A stretch of 17,861 nucleotides of DNA from JBBSQE01 sp038258095 (GTDB lineage Bacteria > Actinomycetota > Thermoleophilia > Solirubrobacterales > 70-9). A model generated the notes under the pieces. The model was not told where the DNA came from. It did no database searches and saw only the letters and a program-made list of their open reading frames with translations. The translations under genes and the position numbers were made by a program. This document shows, piece after piece, positions 1 through 6,098 of this stretch. The DNA lies in contig JBBSQE010000036.1 in assembly GCA_038258095.1 (NCBI GenBank), forward strand, positions 1-17,861. Direction: 5' to 3'. Position 1 is the first letter of the stretch; every line of letters starts with the position of its first letter.

Positions 1-1
1 G

Positions 2-370
2 GCCGCGGGCGAGGACGGGGGGGAGGCGCGGCCCGTCCCGCCGGAGACCCTCGCGGAGCTGATCGGGCTCGTCGAGGCGAAGACGATCTCCCACGGAGGG
101 GGTAAGACGGTCCTCGAGCACTTGGTGACGAAGGGCGGGCGCCCGGCCGAGATAGTCGAGTCCGAGGGCCTTGCCCAGATCTCGGACTCGGCGGAGCTCG
201 GCGCGATAGTCGACGCGGCGATCGACGCCAATCCGAAGGCGGCGGAGGAGGTTCGCGGTGGCAACCAGAAGGCGATCGGGGCACTGATCGGCGCTGTGAT
301 GTGGGAAACGAAGGGCCGCGCCGACGGCGGTGAGGCGACCCGTCTTATCCGCGAGAAGCTGGGCTTGTAA
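2..370 (+). CDS. gatB: Asp-tRNA(Asn)/Glu-tRNA(Gln) amidotransferase subunit B, C-terminal part (partial, cut by window start)
   Basis: The open frame enters from the left edge and ends at TAA 368-370, giving about 122 residues. They match the C-terminal helical (YqeY-like) domain of GatB: an ISHGGGKTVLEHL segment, then an EIVESEGLAQISD-type segment, then ANPKAAEEVRGGNQKAIG and the closing MWETKGRAD...REKLGL. GatB works with GatA and GatC to amidate mischarged Glu-tRNA(Gln) or Asp-tRNA(Asn) in the cytoplasm; this tail domain contacts the tRNA. The catalytic core lies outside the window. The stop codon sits inside an inverted repeat that also precedes the next gene. The family call rests on motif recognition and is firm; the 5' end is not visible. 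Confidence 0.93.
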   Translation, partial: AAGEDGGEARPVPPETLAELIGLVEAKTISHGGGKTVLEHLVTKGGRPAEIVESEGLAQISDSAELGAIVDAAIDANPKAAEEVRGGNQKAIGALIGAVMWETKGRADGGEATRLIREKLGL

Positions 371-384
371 CGACCTGTTACAAG
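364..384. promoter_or_regulatory. Perfect 8-bp inverted repeat before the NADH dehydrogenase gene (candidate operator)
   Basis: CTTGTAAC (364-371) and GTTACAAG (377-384) are exact reverse complements around a 5-nt spacer. The repeat overlaps the gatB stop codon. If the -10 of the downstream gene is CATACT at 399-404, its right arm covers the expected -35 position, so a bound dimeric repressor would block transcription. No T-tract follows, which makes an intrinsic terminator less likely. The sequence is reminiscent of redox-repressor or TetR-type sites, but the regulator cannot be named. Confidence 0.5.
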
Positions 385-398
385 CGCCCGGAATCGGG

Positions 399-404
399 CA
401 TACT
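399..404 (+). promoter_or_regulatory. Putative -10 hexamer of the NADH dehydrogenase gene
   Basis: CATACT lies 6 nt before the ATG at 411 and no Shine-Dalgarno sequence is present, so the transcript probably begins at or next to the start codon. The first base departs from the TANNNT consensus, so support comes mainly from the same spacing at other genes in the window. Confidence 0.35.
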
Positions 405-410
405 CAGTGC

Positions 411-1766
411 ATGGCCTGGAATGTCGTCATCGCTGGTGGTGGATTCGGTGGAGCGGCGGCTGCGCGGGAGCTCGAGAAGCTGATGCCGAAGCAATCCTCG
501 CGCCTGGTCCTGGTCAACGACGTCAACTTCATGCTCTACACGCCCTTCCTCCCGGAAGCCGCCGCGGGGACCCTCGAGCCGCGGCACGTCGTGACCCCGC
601 TACGGGAGATCCTTAAGCGCACCTACCTCCGCCTCGGCGCCATCGACGCCCACGACCCCGCGTCGAAGACCGTCCAGCTCCGCACCCACGACGGCCAGAC
701 GGAGCAGCTGCCCTACGACCAGCTCCTTCTGGCGCTCGGCTCGGTCTCCCGGGTGCTGCCCGTCCCGGGGCTCGCCGAGCACGCGATCGGGTTCAAGAGC
801 CTCGCCGACGCGATCTGGCTGCGCAACCACGTCATCGAATGCCTCGAGGCCGCGAACGCGACCGAGGACAGCGGACGGCAGGACGAGCTCCTCACCTTCG
901 TCTTTATCGGAGGCGGCTACGCGGGTCTGGAGGCCCTCGCCGAGCTCCAGGACTTCGCGGCCGACGCGATGGACTCCTATCCACGGGCCCGGCTCCACGG
1001 CATGCGCTGGGTGCTGGTCGAGGCCGCCGACCGCGTCCTTCCGGAGATCGACGCCGAGCTCGCCGACTATGCGCTCCGCGAGCTCCGCGGCCGTGGGATC
1101 GACATCCGCCTCGGAACCCAGCTGAAGGAGGTCACCACCGACACCGCTTCCCTGTCGACCGGAGAGTCGCTGCCCACCCGCACGGTCGTTTGGACCGCTG
1201 GCGTCACCGCGCACCCGAGCCTCCGAAACCTGTCGGTGCCGCTCGACGATCGCGGCCGCGTGCCCGTCGACGACCAACTCCGGGTAATGGGGATGGATTC
1301 CGTCTGGGCGATCGGCGACTGCGCCGCCTCACCGGGGCCCGGCGACGGCCGGTCGGCTCCCCCGACGGCCGCGTTCGCCGTGCGGCAGGGGCCCGCCGCC
1401 GCCCGCAACATCGCCGCCGAGCTGGGAATCGGCACTCCGAAGGCATTCGGCTACAAGGGCAACGCTTCGTTCGTGAACCTCGGCCGCTACAAGGCGGTCG
1501 GGCGCTTCGGAGCGCTCAAGTTTCGCGGCTTCCCTGCCTGGTGGATGGCCCGGACCTACCACATGAGCCAGATTCCGGGTGTGGCCCGCAAGGTCCGCGC
1601 GGTCATCGACTGGACGGCGAGCCTGCCCTTCAAGCGGGACACCTCCGAGGTCGGCTCGATCGGCCATCCCGAGCCTCTTCGTGCCGAGGTCTACGAGGGT
1701 GGCGGCTCGCAGCGCCCGGTGGCGATCGACTCCGGCGGGGTTCGCGACACCGACGTCACGGAGTGA
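411..1766 (+). CDS. ndh: Type II NADH dehydrogenase (NDH-2-like FAD/NAD(P)-binding oxidoreductase)
   Basis: This 451-residue flavoprotein is expected to pass electrons from NADH to menaquinone at the inner face of the membrane without pumping protons. The FAD-binding Rossmann motif GGGFGG is at residues 9-14, the NAD-binding GGGYAG at 167-172, and the second FAD motif around AIGDCAA near 300-306. The length is usual for NDH-2. The C-terminal region has a hydrophobic/aromatic stretch (FPAWWMARTYHM) typical of membrane-associating NDH-2 tails. I start at ATG 411: an in-frame opening at 330 would run into gatB, and residues before AWNVVIAGG do not belong to the fold. A palindrome lies just upstream. 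The menaquinone genes later in the window supply the likely acceptor. Related FAD oxidoreductases (sulfide:quinone reductase, ferredoxin reductase) are possible but fit less well; I see no redox-active CxxC. Confidence 0.87.
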   Translation: MAWNVVIAGGGFGGAAAARELEKLMPKQSSRLVLVNDVNFMLYTPFLPEAAAGTLEPRHVVTPLREILKRTYLRLGAIDAHDPASKTVQLRTHDGQTEQLPYDQLLLALGSVSRVLPVPGLAEHAIGFKSLADAIWLRNHVIECLEAANATEDSGRQDELLTFVFIGGGYAGLEALAELQDFAADAMDSYPRARLHGMRWVLVEAADRVLPEIDAELADYALRELRGRGIDIRLGTQLKEVTTDTASLSTGESLPTRTVVWTAGVTAHPSLRNLSVPLDDRGRVPVDDQLRVMGMDSVWAIGDCAASPGPGDGRSAPPTAAFAVRQGPAAARNIAAELGIGTPKAFGYKGNASFVNLGRYKAVGRFGALKFRGFPAWWMARTYHMSQIPGVARKVRAVIDWTASLPFKRDTSEVGSIGHPEPLRAEVYEGGGSQRPVAIDSGGVRDTDVTE

Positions 1767-1923
1767 CGGTCAGGTTCGCGTGCATGCCGAAGCCGTTGTG
1801 CTGGGGCGGGCTGCAGTAGACGTAGTAGTCGCCCGGGGGAACCGTGAAGCGCGCTGCCGGCCCCGGTGCTTGGGCTTCGGTCTGCTCCGGGTGCGCCACC
1901 CCGGCGCCACGAACCGGCCACAA
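1756..1923 (-). pseudogene. 3' remnant of a cupredoxin (blue copper protein) gene
   Basis: Read on the minus strand, the frame ending at TGA 1758-1756 gives FTVPPGDYYVYCS followed by PPQHNGFGMHANLTVTP. This is the last strand and copper loop of a cupredoxin: Cys (codon 1815-1813), His (1800-1798) and Met (1785-1783) spaced C-x4-H-x4-M after a PPGxYxxYC turn. Homology-like sequence extends only to about 1860. The upstream frame has no ATG, continues into the antisense of the next gene, and lacks the first His ligand and the N-terminal half of the barrel. The end overlaps the 3' end of ndh by 11 bp, as in a convergent gene pair. I read it as a truncated gene whose 5' part was lost; translation from TTG 1923 or GTG 1899 is possible but would not give a complete fold. 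Confidence 0.6.
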
Positions 1924-1926
1924 TCT
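1921..1926 (+). promoter_or_regulatory. Putative -10 hexamer of the small zinc-ribbon protein gene
   Basis: CAATCT sits 6 nt before ATG 1933 with no Shine-Dalgarno sequence, the same geometry as at ndh. It is an imperfect TANNNT, so support is weak on its own. Confidence 0.3.
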
Positions 1927-1932
1927 GAAGGC

Positions 1933-2220
1933 ATGGGCTTCGAGTATCTGGTCATCGCCATCTCGTTCGGGCTCGCCACGGGCATCATCGGGCGCGGGAA
2001 GGGAAGCTCGTTCTGGATCTGGTTCTTCGTGGGCACGGTCATCCCGTTCTTCGGGTTGATCGCCGTGATCATGTCCCGTTCCGAGGAGGTCGAGCCCGAG
2101 CGCCTTTGCCCGACCTGCAACAGGGTCCTCAAGGTCTACGTCCAGGTCTGTCCCCGCTGCGGGACCGACCTCTACCTCCCGGACCCCTCCGAGGTGCGGA
2201 TGCCGACAGGCTCACGCTGA
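1933..2220 (+). CDS. Small two-helix membrane protein with C-terminal zinc ribbon (function unknown)
   Basis: This is a 95-residue protein. Residues 3-19 (FEYLVIAISFGLATGII) and about 27-47 (FWIWFFVGTVIPFFGLIAVIM) form two membrane segments joined by a short basic loop, RGKG. A soluble tail holds C59-x2-C62 and C73-x2-C76, a four-cysteine zinc ribbon (CPTC and CPRC knuckles). I chose ATG 1933 because the longer in-frame opening reaches back through ndh and the non-coding gap. The gene follows the cupredoxin remnant directly and converges with the glycosyltransferase gene 12 bp downstream. Short membrane-anchored zinc-ribbon proteins are common in Actinobacteria, but no role is established for this type; the ribbon could bind protein or nucleic acid at the membrane. 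I do not recognise a named family. Confidence 0.75.
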   Translation: MGFEYLVIAISFGLATGIIGRGKGSSFWIWFFVGTVIPFFGLIAVIMSRSEEVEPERLCPTCNRVLKVYVQVCPRCGTDLYLPDPSEVRMPTGSR

Positions 2221-2238
2221 GCCTGCCCGGGTTCAGCG
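2215..2238. terminator. Candidate bidirectional terminator hairpin between convergent genes
   Basis: CGCTGA (2215-2220) pairs with TCAGCG (2233-2238) around a GC-rich loop containing CCCGGG. The arms contain the stop codons of both convergent genes. There is no clear T-run on either side, so termination is plausible from position but unproven. Confidence 0.3.
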
Positions 2239-3297
2239 CAGCCAGGTGCGGACGATCGCGTTCGCGAACCCGAGGCCGTAGCGGACCACGGCCGGCTTCT
2301 TCGAGTGGCCGTGGAGGCGCCGCTCGACGGTGACCGGAACCTCGCGGGCGGGAACGCCTCGCTTGATCGCCTCGATCATGAACTCGGAGGTGTGGAACTG
2401 CTCCTGGCGCAGGACGAGTAGGGGGAGGACCGTCGTACGAACGGCGCGGTAGCCGTTCGAGCAGTCGCTGACCTTCGTGCGGGTGATCAGTGACACGAGC
2501 CTGTTGAAGAAGACGATCCCGAGCTCCCGGGCGAAGTGGTTGCGGTCGGCGTGGCCGAGGACGCGGGAACCGTGGGCGACGTCGACCTCGCCGTCGAGTA
2601 CCGGCTTGACGAGCAGCTCCATCTCCGACGGTAGGTGCTGGCCGTCGGCGTCCAGCGTCACGACGATCTCAGACTTCGCGTCGACCATCAGCCGGTATCC
2701 GGTCCGCAGCGCCGCGCCGCCACCGCGGTTGATCACGTGGCGGGCCACCGCCGCGCCGTGAGTCGCCGCGACCTCGGCCGTGCCGTCGCGTGACCCGTCG
2801 TCGACGACGAGGATGGCGGTCTCGCGCCCGCAGACCTCCGCTGGAACCCGGTCGAGCACGTAGCCGATGTTCTCGGCCTCGTTGTAGGCGGGGATCACGA
2901 CCGCGATCTTGCCCTCGAAGTGCTCCGGCAGCCCGGCCTGTCGGAACTCCTCGGAGGCGATGCCCTCGAGGACGGCGGAGAGCTCGCGCGTCGTCCGCGA
3001 GGACTGCGACAGGGCCCGCAGGGTCAGCAGGAAGAGGACGAAAATCGCGAACACCGCGAGGCCGAGGATGCGACCGCCGTTGCCCCGTTCGAATGAGAAG
3101 GCGGAGAGCAAGGCGTCAGTGATCTCGGTGCCGGAGACGATGGCGAGGCCGATGGCGCAACCGAGCAGGATCACGACGTCGGCGTTGCGCAGGGAGCGCC
3201 GGCGCGCGATCGCGAACGACGCGAGGCCGATGGCCGCGAGCAGGCCGGCGGCGCGGATGGTCGTCAGCTCGGGGGGTAGGAGGTCGGCGTAGTTCAC
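2233..3297 (-). CDS. Family 2 glycosyltransferase with N-terminal DUF2304-like membrane domain
   Basis: This 354-residue protein likely moves a hexose from a nucleotide sugar to polyprenyl phosphate at the cytoplasmic membrane face, as DPM1-type enzymes do. Residues 1-125 carry about three hydrophobic segments and an RRRSLRN-type loop resembling the small DUF2304 proteins. Residues 130-340 are a GT-A fold: VVIPAYNEAENI at 133-144, DDGSRDGT at 166-173, the metal/nucleotide motif DADGQH at 216-221, and SDCSNGYRAV near 277-286. The start is GTG 3297, which overlaps the upstream stop codon as GTGA and implies translational coupling; an opening to 3576 would overlap the upstream gene by 280 bp with low-complexity Arg/Pro/Gly sequence. 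The lipid-linked sugar it makes would suit the two GT39-like enzymes encoded just upstream. Donor and product are not visible from sequence. Confidence 0.85.
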   Translation of the reverse strand: MNYADLLPPELTTIRAAGLLAAIGLASFAIARRRSLRNADVVILLGCAIGLAIVSGTEITDALLSAFSFERGNGGRILGLAVFAIFVLFLLTLRALSQSSRTTRELSAVLEGIASEEFRQAGLPEHFEGKIAVVIPAYNEAENIGYVLDRVPAEVCGRETAILVVDDGSRDGTAEVAATHGAAVARHVINRGGGAALRTGYRLMVDAKSEIVVTLDADGQHLPSEMELLVKPVLDGEVDVAHGSRVLGHADRNHFARELGIVFFNRLVSLITRTKVSDCSNGYRAVRTTVLPLLVLRQEQFHTSEFMIEAIKRGVPAREVPVTVERRLHGHSKKPAVVRYGLGFANAIVRTWLR

Positions 3298-4637
3298 GAA
3301 GCGGCCATTCTGGCGCGGGTCGCCGCGACGGCCCGGGTGATCGCTGCCGCAGCCAGCGGGATGACCAGGGTCATCAGGATCTCGTTGCGCCGGTTGCTCG
3401 CCAGGGAGAGGGCTCCGATCCCGGTGATGGCGACGACCGGGATCGCGAAGACGATCCCCTCCCAGCGACGGCGCGCCCACAGGAGAGCGAAGCCGGCGAT
3501 GCCGAACGCGAGCAGGAGCAACTGCGTGATCCGGCCCGCCGTCGTCTTCATCGCCGGGCCGAACCCGGTCCCCCACAGGCGCCCGGCTTTGCGCACGGTC
3601 ATCGCGAAGTAGTCGGCGGTGTGGTGCTCCAGGTTGTCTTTCAGGTTGTCCTTCCCGATCTTGCCGAGGGCGGCATCCCGCGAGAGGTCGGGGTACCGCT
3701 CGGCGACCCGGTCGAAGAGCGGCACCGGGTTGACCGCATCGAGCTCGGGCGAATTCGGCTCGAGGTCCCGGCCGAGGTAACGCTCGACGAGGATCGCCTT
3801 GACGCGCTGGTAGTCACCGTCCGCAGGCAGGTAGGTGCCCACGTAGAGCGCCTTACCGCCGCCGGTTGACAGGGGGACGAAGCGCCCGACCGCGATGTAG
3901 TTGCGGACCGTCCAGGGGATCAGGGGCAGGAGGAAGGCGGCGAGAAAGATCGCAGCGATCGCGACGGGCGCCTTCCAGGCCCCGGTGCCCGACTTCCGCA
4001 GGCGCCGGATCAGGAGAAAGACCACGAGGGCGATGCCGACGAAGAGATATTCGGGCCGGATCAGCGCTGTCAGGCCGAACAGCAGTCCTGGGAGGGCCCA
4101 GGCGACGGGGCGCTCCTGCTCGTCGGCCCAGAGGAACGCGAGCACCGCTGCCGGCAGGGTGAAAAACGCCGGCGGCTCGGACAGGAGAGCGCCGGTGGAG
4201 TGGATGAAGGGCGGGTACACGGCGACCCCCGCGGCGGCGAGGAGACCTGCCGGCCCGCACGCGATCCGCCGCGTCAGCAGGAACACGATGAAGATGGCAA
4301 GCGTGCCCAGAACCGCCTCGACTCCGCGCCCGACGCCGTCTCGTACGCCGCCGGTCGCGTAGTAGGCGGATGCGTAGAGGAGCGGCGCGCCGGGAGACCA
4401 GTCGCTCGAGCTCTTGAAGTCCGGGCCGCCGTAGCTCTGATCGGTGTAGAGCGACTCGGCGAGGGCCCGGTAGGCAAGCGCGTCGTCGCCCGGATGGTCG
4501 AGCGGGTGGACAACCCGGTCCAACCGCAGCCCGAAGCCGACGGCCAGCAGGATCGCCAGGATCACGAGCGTGGCCTTCCCCTCGCGCGCCGCGAAGCCCC
4601 GCAGGCGTTCGCCCGCCCGATTGCGCACCGAGGCCAT
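3294..4637 (-). CDS. GT39/PMT-like membrane glycosyltransferase (copy A)
   Basis: This is a 447-residue polytopic membrane protein with about ten hydrophobic segments, of the ArnT/PMT type that transfers sugar from a polyprenyl-phosphate carrier on the outer face of the membrane. Visible landmarks are the acidic pair D51-D52 in the first external loop, expected to be catalytic or metal-binding, a WSPGAPLLY segment at 80-88, a SEPP segment near 153, RPEYL at 194-198, PWTVRNY at 241-247, and an external STGGG...GTYLP motif at 257-271. The start is ATG 4637. A TAGACT hexamer lies 10 nt upstream, so it may have its own promoter inside the 40-bp gap after copy B. The stop codon overlaps the GT2 start. 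The acceptor (protein, glycan or lipid) cannot be told. Confidence 0.78.
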   Translation of the reverse strand: MASVRNRAGERLRGFAAREGKATLVILAILLAVGFGLRLDRVVHPLDHPGDDALAYRALAESLYTDQSYGGPDFKSSSDWSPGAPLLYASAYYATGGVRDGVGRGVEAVLGTLAIFIVFLLTRRIACGPAGLLAAAGVAVYPPFIHSTGALLSEPPAFFTLPAAVLAFLWADEQERPVAWALPGLLFGLTALIRPEYLFVGIALVVFLLIRRLRKSGTGAWKAPVAIAAIFLAAFLLPLIPWTVRNYIAVGRFVPLSTGGGKALYVGTYLPADGDYQRVKAILVERYLGRDLEPNSPELDAVNPVPLFDRVAERYPDLSRDAALGKIGKDNLKDNLEHHTADYFAMTVRKAGRLWGTGFGPAMKTTAGRITQLLLLAFGIAGFALLWARRRWEGIVFAIPVVAITGIGALSLASNRRNEILMTLVIPLAAAAITRAVAATRARMAAS

Positions 4638-4647
4638 AGGCGGGGGA

Positions 4648-4653
4648 AGTCTA
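4648..4653 (-). promoter_or_regulatory. Putative -10 hexamer of GT39-like copy A
   Basis: On the minus strand TAGACT precedes ATG 4637 by 10 nt within the 40-bp gap between the two GT39-like genes. It matches TANNNT and suggests a second transcription start inside the cluster. Confidence 0.4.
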
Positions 4654-4677
4654 GATCCGCCGGCTGGCCGCAGTCGA

Positions 4678-6042
4678 TCAGTCTGCCGTCGAGGCCGGGT
4701 CGATGCATTTTCGGCGCATGGCGATCCGCGTGAGCTCCACGATCCCGCAGCCTCCGAGCGCCGCGACCAACGGGATCAGCACTAGAACCCGGCGTGGCGA
4801 CGCAACGGTGAGGGCGCTGATCGCGGTCACGGCAAGAGCCACGACTCCGATGAGCGCCGCCTCCCGGCGCCTTCGCAGGGCGAGCAACACCAGCCCGGCC
4901 AGCGCCGGGATCACGATCAGGAGGTGGAACACGCGCCAGAGCGGCTGCTTCATCACCGACCTCGGCCCGGTGGCCCAGACCCGTACGACCTTGGTCGCGA
5001 TGAACCCGGTGAACTCGATCGGGCTATCCCGCGCGTTTCGCCACAGTTGGTGCTCTCCCATTCGCGTCAGCGCCACATCGGAAGGGACGCCCGGATGTTC
5101 CTGCGCGGCAAGGGCGGCGAGAATCGATTCGAGCGGCGGCTGGCCGTCGGCGCCCGCCTGATTCTCAACCTCCGGGCGCAGCTCCGGATGGCGGGCCAGC
5201 ACCTCGGCCCCGACCTTTTCGGGATCTCCGCCGGAGGGCAGGTAGGTACCGGCGAAGAGGACCTGTCCGCCCCCGGTCGACACGGGGACGAAGCGATCGA
5301 GGACTACGTAGTTGCGCACGGTCCAGGGCGCGACGACGACCGCGATGCCCGCGAGGAGGATCGCGCTGCGTGCGAGGGCGGGCCCGGCTCCCGCCCGGAT
5401 CCGGAGCGCGAGCATCGTCATCGAGACGAGGAAGCCGACCACCAAATACTCGGGCCGAACCATCGTCGTCGCTCCCAGCGCCAGTGCCGGCAGCGCCCAC
5501 GCCCATGGTGATGCCCGGTCCCACGCCCAGAGGATCGAGAGGATCGACCCGGAGAGAAGTGCCGCGGCGAGCGGCTCGGTCATCAGCATCCCTCCGTACT
5601 GGAGGAAGGCCGGGTAGATCGCGACCGCGGTGGCGCCGATCAGCCCGGCGCCGACTCCGGCGAGCCGCCTGCCGATCAGGAAGCTGAAGGCGACGGAGAG
5701 CGAGGCGACCAGCGCGAGCACGATTCGTGCCAGGCGCTCGTCGGGCTGCCCGCGGATCTCGTAGACGCCGGCCGTGAGAAGAGGGAGGCCGGGCGAGTAA
5801 TTGGTGGGCTCCTGCGTGTCGCGCGGCATCTGCGGACTTCGCGCCGTGTACTCGTCGTGCTCTTCGAGGTTCGCGGCCAGGGCCGCATAGGCTCGGGCGT
5901 CGGCGACCGGTGCCCACCCGTCCCAGGCATAGGTGAGTCGCAGGCCCAGACCAAGCGCGAGAACAGCGCAGAGGGCGGCGAGGCCGAGCGTCCCCCCGTT
6001 TCGGGCACGCAGACCCTCCATGGCTGCACGGGCATGATCCAT
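4678..6042 (-). CDS. GT39/PMT-like membrane glycosyltransferase (copy B, tandem paralogue)
   Basis: This is a 454-residue polytopic membrane protein paralogous to the next gene. Shared features in the same order are an acidic first loop (here ADARAYAALA, near 47-56), NYSPGLPLL at 81-89, TEP at 155-157, VRPEYL at 195-200, APWTVRNY at 238-245, RFVPVSTGGG at 250-259, GTYLP at 265-269, and a late W-x-TG-x3-VMK segment. Copy A has an adjacent Asp pair in the first loop where this copy has D48 alone, so donor or metal use may differ. I prefer ATG 6042; a GTG one codon upstream (6045) is equally open. It is transcribed divergently from the UDP-sulfoquinovose synthase gene. The family call is good; substrate is unknown. 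Confidence 0.77.
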   Translation of the reverse strand: MDHARAAMEGLRARNGGTLGLAALCAVLALGLGLRLTYAWDGWAPVADARAYAALAANLEEHDEYTARSPQMPRDTQEPTNYSPGLPLLTAGVYEIRGQPDERLARIVLALVASLSVAFSFLIGRRLAGVGAGLIGATAVAIYPAFLQYGGMLMTEPLAAALLSGSILSILWAWDRASPWAWALPALALGATTMVRPEYLVVGFLVSMTMLALRIRAGAGPALARSAILLAGIAVVVAPWTVRNYVVLDRFVPVSTGGGQVLFAGTYLPSGGDPEKVGAEVLARHPELRPEVENQAGADGQPPLESILAALAAQEHPGVPSDVALTRMGEHQLWRNARDSPIEFTGFIATKVVRVWATGPRSVMKQPLWRVFHLLIVIPALAGLVLLALRRRREAALIGVVALAVTAISALTVASPRRVLVLIPLVAALGGCGIVELTRIAMRRKCIDPASTAD

Positions 6043-6048
6043 CACGAG

Positions 6049-6054
6049 ATGGTC
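6049..6054 (-). promoter_or_regulatory. Possible -10 hexamer of GT39-like copy B
   Basis: GACCAT on the minus strand lies 6 nt before ATG 6042. It keeps the A and final T of TANNNT but lacks the first T. It is listed only because position and spacing match the other genes. Confidence 0.2.
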
Positions 6055-6083
6055 TCAGGCAGCGCGGCCGGGGTTCGGTCCGG

Positions 6084-6089
6084 TACCCT
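6084..6089 (+). promoter_or_regulatory. Putative -10 hexamer of the UDP-sulfoquinovose synthase gene
   Basis: TACCCT is followed by 9 nt and ATG 6099, with no Shine-Dalgarno sequence. The 56-bp region between the divergent start codons must hold both promoters, so the two sets could be co-regulated. Confidence 0.4.
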
Positions 6090-6098
6090 GCTGCGCCT

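Noticed and set aside
364..384. Rex operator
   Set aside because: The arms are TTGTAAC rather than TTGTGAA and the spacer is 5 nt rather than 4, so I do not name the regulator.
361..389. Intrinsic terminator for gatB
   Set aside because: The stem is strong, but there is no T-run, and the position over the ndh -35 region fits an operator better. Both roles remain possible.
330..410. N-terminal extension of the NADH dehydrogenase back to 330
   Set aside because: It overlaps the gatB end and the palindrome, and the added residues do not belong to the FAD fold; ATG 411 directly precedes the Rossmann strand.
3298..3576. N-terminal extension of the GT2 enzyme to 3576
   Set aside because: It is an antisense-like low-complexity frame inside the upstream glycosyltransferase gene; the GTGA overlap at 3294-3297 is the natural start.
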